Source of the DNA: Ginsengibacter sp963792025
Lineage (GTDB): Bacteria; Bacteroidota; Bacteroidia; Chitinophagales; Chitinophagaceae
NCBI GenBank assembly: GCA_963792025.1
Contig: CAWBUS010000011.1
Location: 62,001 to 126,000 of the forward strand
DNA length: 64,000 nt
Reading direction: 5' to 3'
Shown here: positions 62,791 through 64,000 of the stretch, piece after piece
How positions within the stretch are numbered: the stretch's first letter is position 1
How the letters are laid out: the number at the start of each line of letters is the position of its first letter
The notes under the pieces: model-generated
What the model was told of the DNA's origin: nothing
The model's database searches: none
Seen by the model: the letters and a program-made list of their open reading frames with translations, nothing else
Position numbers and translations under genes: made by a program

Positions 62791-64000
62791 TTATTCCTTA
62801 GCGGTGTTATCTGCGAGTTTTGCTGCCTTCCTTACGAGCGAAACGAATTCTTTTCGATAGCCTTCCTTATCGTTTCCAAGTGACCCATTTGCAAGAGCGA
62901 TAACCTGGGTGTAACTGCTGCTTCCTTTAAATTGACTGTTTCGCAATAGCATTGCAAAGCCAGCTACTGATGTAGCAAACCTGAAATTATCTGACGTACT
63001 GTTTATGTCAATACTCTTATCTGTAACGGGGTGAACTATCAGTTCGCTGATGTCTTTGTCAGGTTCCTTGTACCTGAACTTGACCGTTAGTATTTCATCG
63101 TTAAATGTCGAGGTTGTTTTTGAATTGTTCTTTTGATATTTCAATGGATCGACACTTTTCAAAAATTCAGATTTAGTACCTGCCGGAACAATTTCATATA
63201 AGGCTGTTACAGTATGTCCGCTTCCCAATTCACCGGCATCTTTTTTATCATCATTAAAATCTTCCTTGTTTAATAAACGATCTTCATAACCAATCAAGCG
63301 ATAACCTGCAACCTTGGTTGGATTAAATTCAATTTGAAGTTTTACATCTTTTGCAATAGTAAAAAGTGTGCCTCCAAATTCATTAACCAAAACTTTTTTT
63401 GCTTCGTTTATGCCGTCGATGTAGGCATAATTACCATTGCCTTTATCTGCGAGCTGTTCCATTTTACTATCTTTATAATTTCCCATTCCAAACCCAAGTA
63501 CAGAAAGGTAAATTCCTTTGGTGCGTTCTTTTTCAATAAGCCTGACCATATCATCATCACTGCTGGCACCAATATTAAAATCGCCGTCGGTACATAGAAT
63601 TATCCTGTTGTTTCCTTCGTGCATAAAATTTTCCTGCGCCGTTTTATAAGCAAGTTCAATTCCTGCTCCACCGGCAGTGGAACCACCGGCTTCCAGCGCA
63701 TCAATTGCAGATTTTATTTTCGTTTTATCGCCACCGTTAGTTGTGGGAAGAACAAGGCCTGCATTGCCTGCATAAACCACTATAGATATTTTATCTTTTT
63801 CGCGAAGCTGATCCGTAAGCATTTTCATCGATGCTTTTACTAACGGTAATTTATTTTCGCTTAACATGGAACCTGATACGTCAATCAGGAAAACAAGATT
63901 GGATGCAGGTAAATTTTCTACTGGAATATTTTTGCCCTGCAATCCAATTAAAACAAGTTTGTTGTCTTTGTTCCATGGGCAATCACTTATTTCAGTATTG
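62791..64000 (-). CDS. vWA-domain protein (YfbK-like), truncated by window edge
   Basis: The frame stays open past an internal ATG (63942) to the window end, reading SDCPWNKDNKLVLIGLQGKN before NLVFLIDVSGSMLSENKL, so the true start lies outside. The MIDAS metal site DVSGSMS-like DVSGS is intact, followed by GGSTAGGAGIELAYKTA and LCTDGDFNIG, typical of YfbK-type vWA proteins. The C-terminal DUF3520-like part (SELIVHPVTDKSIDINS, AVAGFAMLLRNSQFKG) binds the vWA domain. Likely surface-exposed or periplasmic; role unknown. Confidence 0.88.
   Translation of the reverse strand, partial: NTEISDCPWNKDNKLVLIGLQGKNIPVENLPASNLVFLIDVSGSMLSENKLPLVKASMKMLTDQLREKDKISIVVYAGNAGLVLPTTNGGDKTKIKSAIDALEAGGSTAGGAGIELAYKTAQENFMHEGNNRIILCTDGDFNIGASSDDDMVRLIEKERTKGIYLSVLGFGMGNYKDSKMEQLADKGNGNYAYIDGINEAKKVLVNEFGGTLFTIAKDVKLQIEFNPTKVAGYRLIGYEDRLLNKEDFNDDKKDAGELGSGHTVTALYEIVPAGTKSEFLKSVDPLKYQKNNSKTTSTFNDEILTVKFRYKEPDKDISELIVHPVTDKSIDINSTSDNFRFATSVAGFAMLLRNSQFKGSSSYTQVIALANGSLGNDKEGYRKEFVSLVRKAAKLADNTAKE

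Noticed and set aside
1..64000. tRNA, rRNA, riboswitch or prophage
   Set aside because: No cloverleaf, conserved rRNA stretch, known riboswitch core or phage structural gene was recognised by reading; a covariance-model scan could still find short RNAs.

Overview
The window reads as a chromosomal segment of a Bacteroidota bacterium, most likely of the Chitinophagaceae/Sphingobacteriia type. The basis is the set of lineage-typical families: DUF3667, DUF4476, DUF6515-like, FN3 surface proteins, a Bacteroidota-style TonB, DUF1398 beside an AraC regulator, a baeRF3-like protein, and DinB-like secreted proteins. Base composition is AT-rich, Shine-Dalgarno signals are weak, and several starts are TTG. 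No rRNA, tRNA, CRISPR array or prophage was recognised. Family names come from motif recognition by eye; no search was run.

Region 1 (1-3300): a metallophosphoesterase, a LuxR-type regulator whose receiver has lost its phospho-acceptor Asp, and a converging FN3 protein. Upstream of the FN3 gene, 3408-3722 holds about 15 imperfect units on a strict 21-bp period, most carrying a TTG-N(6-9)-CAA dyad. It is neither a CRISPR array nor convincingly coding.

Region 2 (4000-12800): a gene graveyard. Decayed genes (HEPN/Swt1-like, TPR, retropepsin-like, XRE regulator, S41 peptidase) sit among non-coding repeats. A small intact two-gene cassette (membrane protein plus Cas2/SinR-like small protein, 6856-7498) lies between two direct repeats.

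Region 3 (12800-25650): MFS transporter, VIT-family transporter, secreted proteins, and a four-PAS hybrid-type histidine kinase with its single-domain response regulator. A REP-associated tyrosine transposase (RAYT) follows, bracketed by inverted 67-bp REP pairs and by ~247-bp direct repeats copied from the 3' end of the response-regulator gene. An AraC regulator with a DUF1398 protein closes the region.

Region 4 (25650-48150): mostly single metabolic, envelope and hypothetical genes: DinB-like, PEP mutase/ICL-like, DUF3667, M16 peptidase, stand-alone TonB C-terminal domain, GIY-YIG, GH78 rhamnosidase, RibD/DHFR-like, MaoC, and adenylate cyclase-TolB-TPR. Copies of one interspersed repeat family lie in many of the gaps.

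Region 5 (48450-64000): a cytochrome c - porin - cytochrome c operon, then cupin, DUF6515-like, TonB, CHAP/peptidoglycan-binding, thioredoxin-like, DUF4476, nucleoside hydrolase, Hsp20, baeRF3-like, and a vWA protein cut by the window edge. Repeats are nearly absent here.

The dominant theme is repeat biology. About 20 copies of a non-coding element with a hairpin-like core, plus an active-looking RAYT with several decayed relatives, make this a good place to study REP/RAYT-driven intergenic remodelling.
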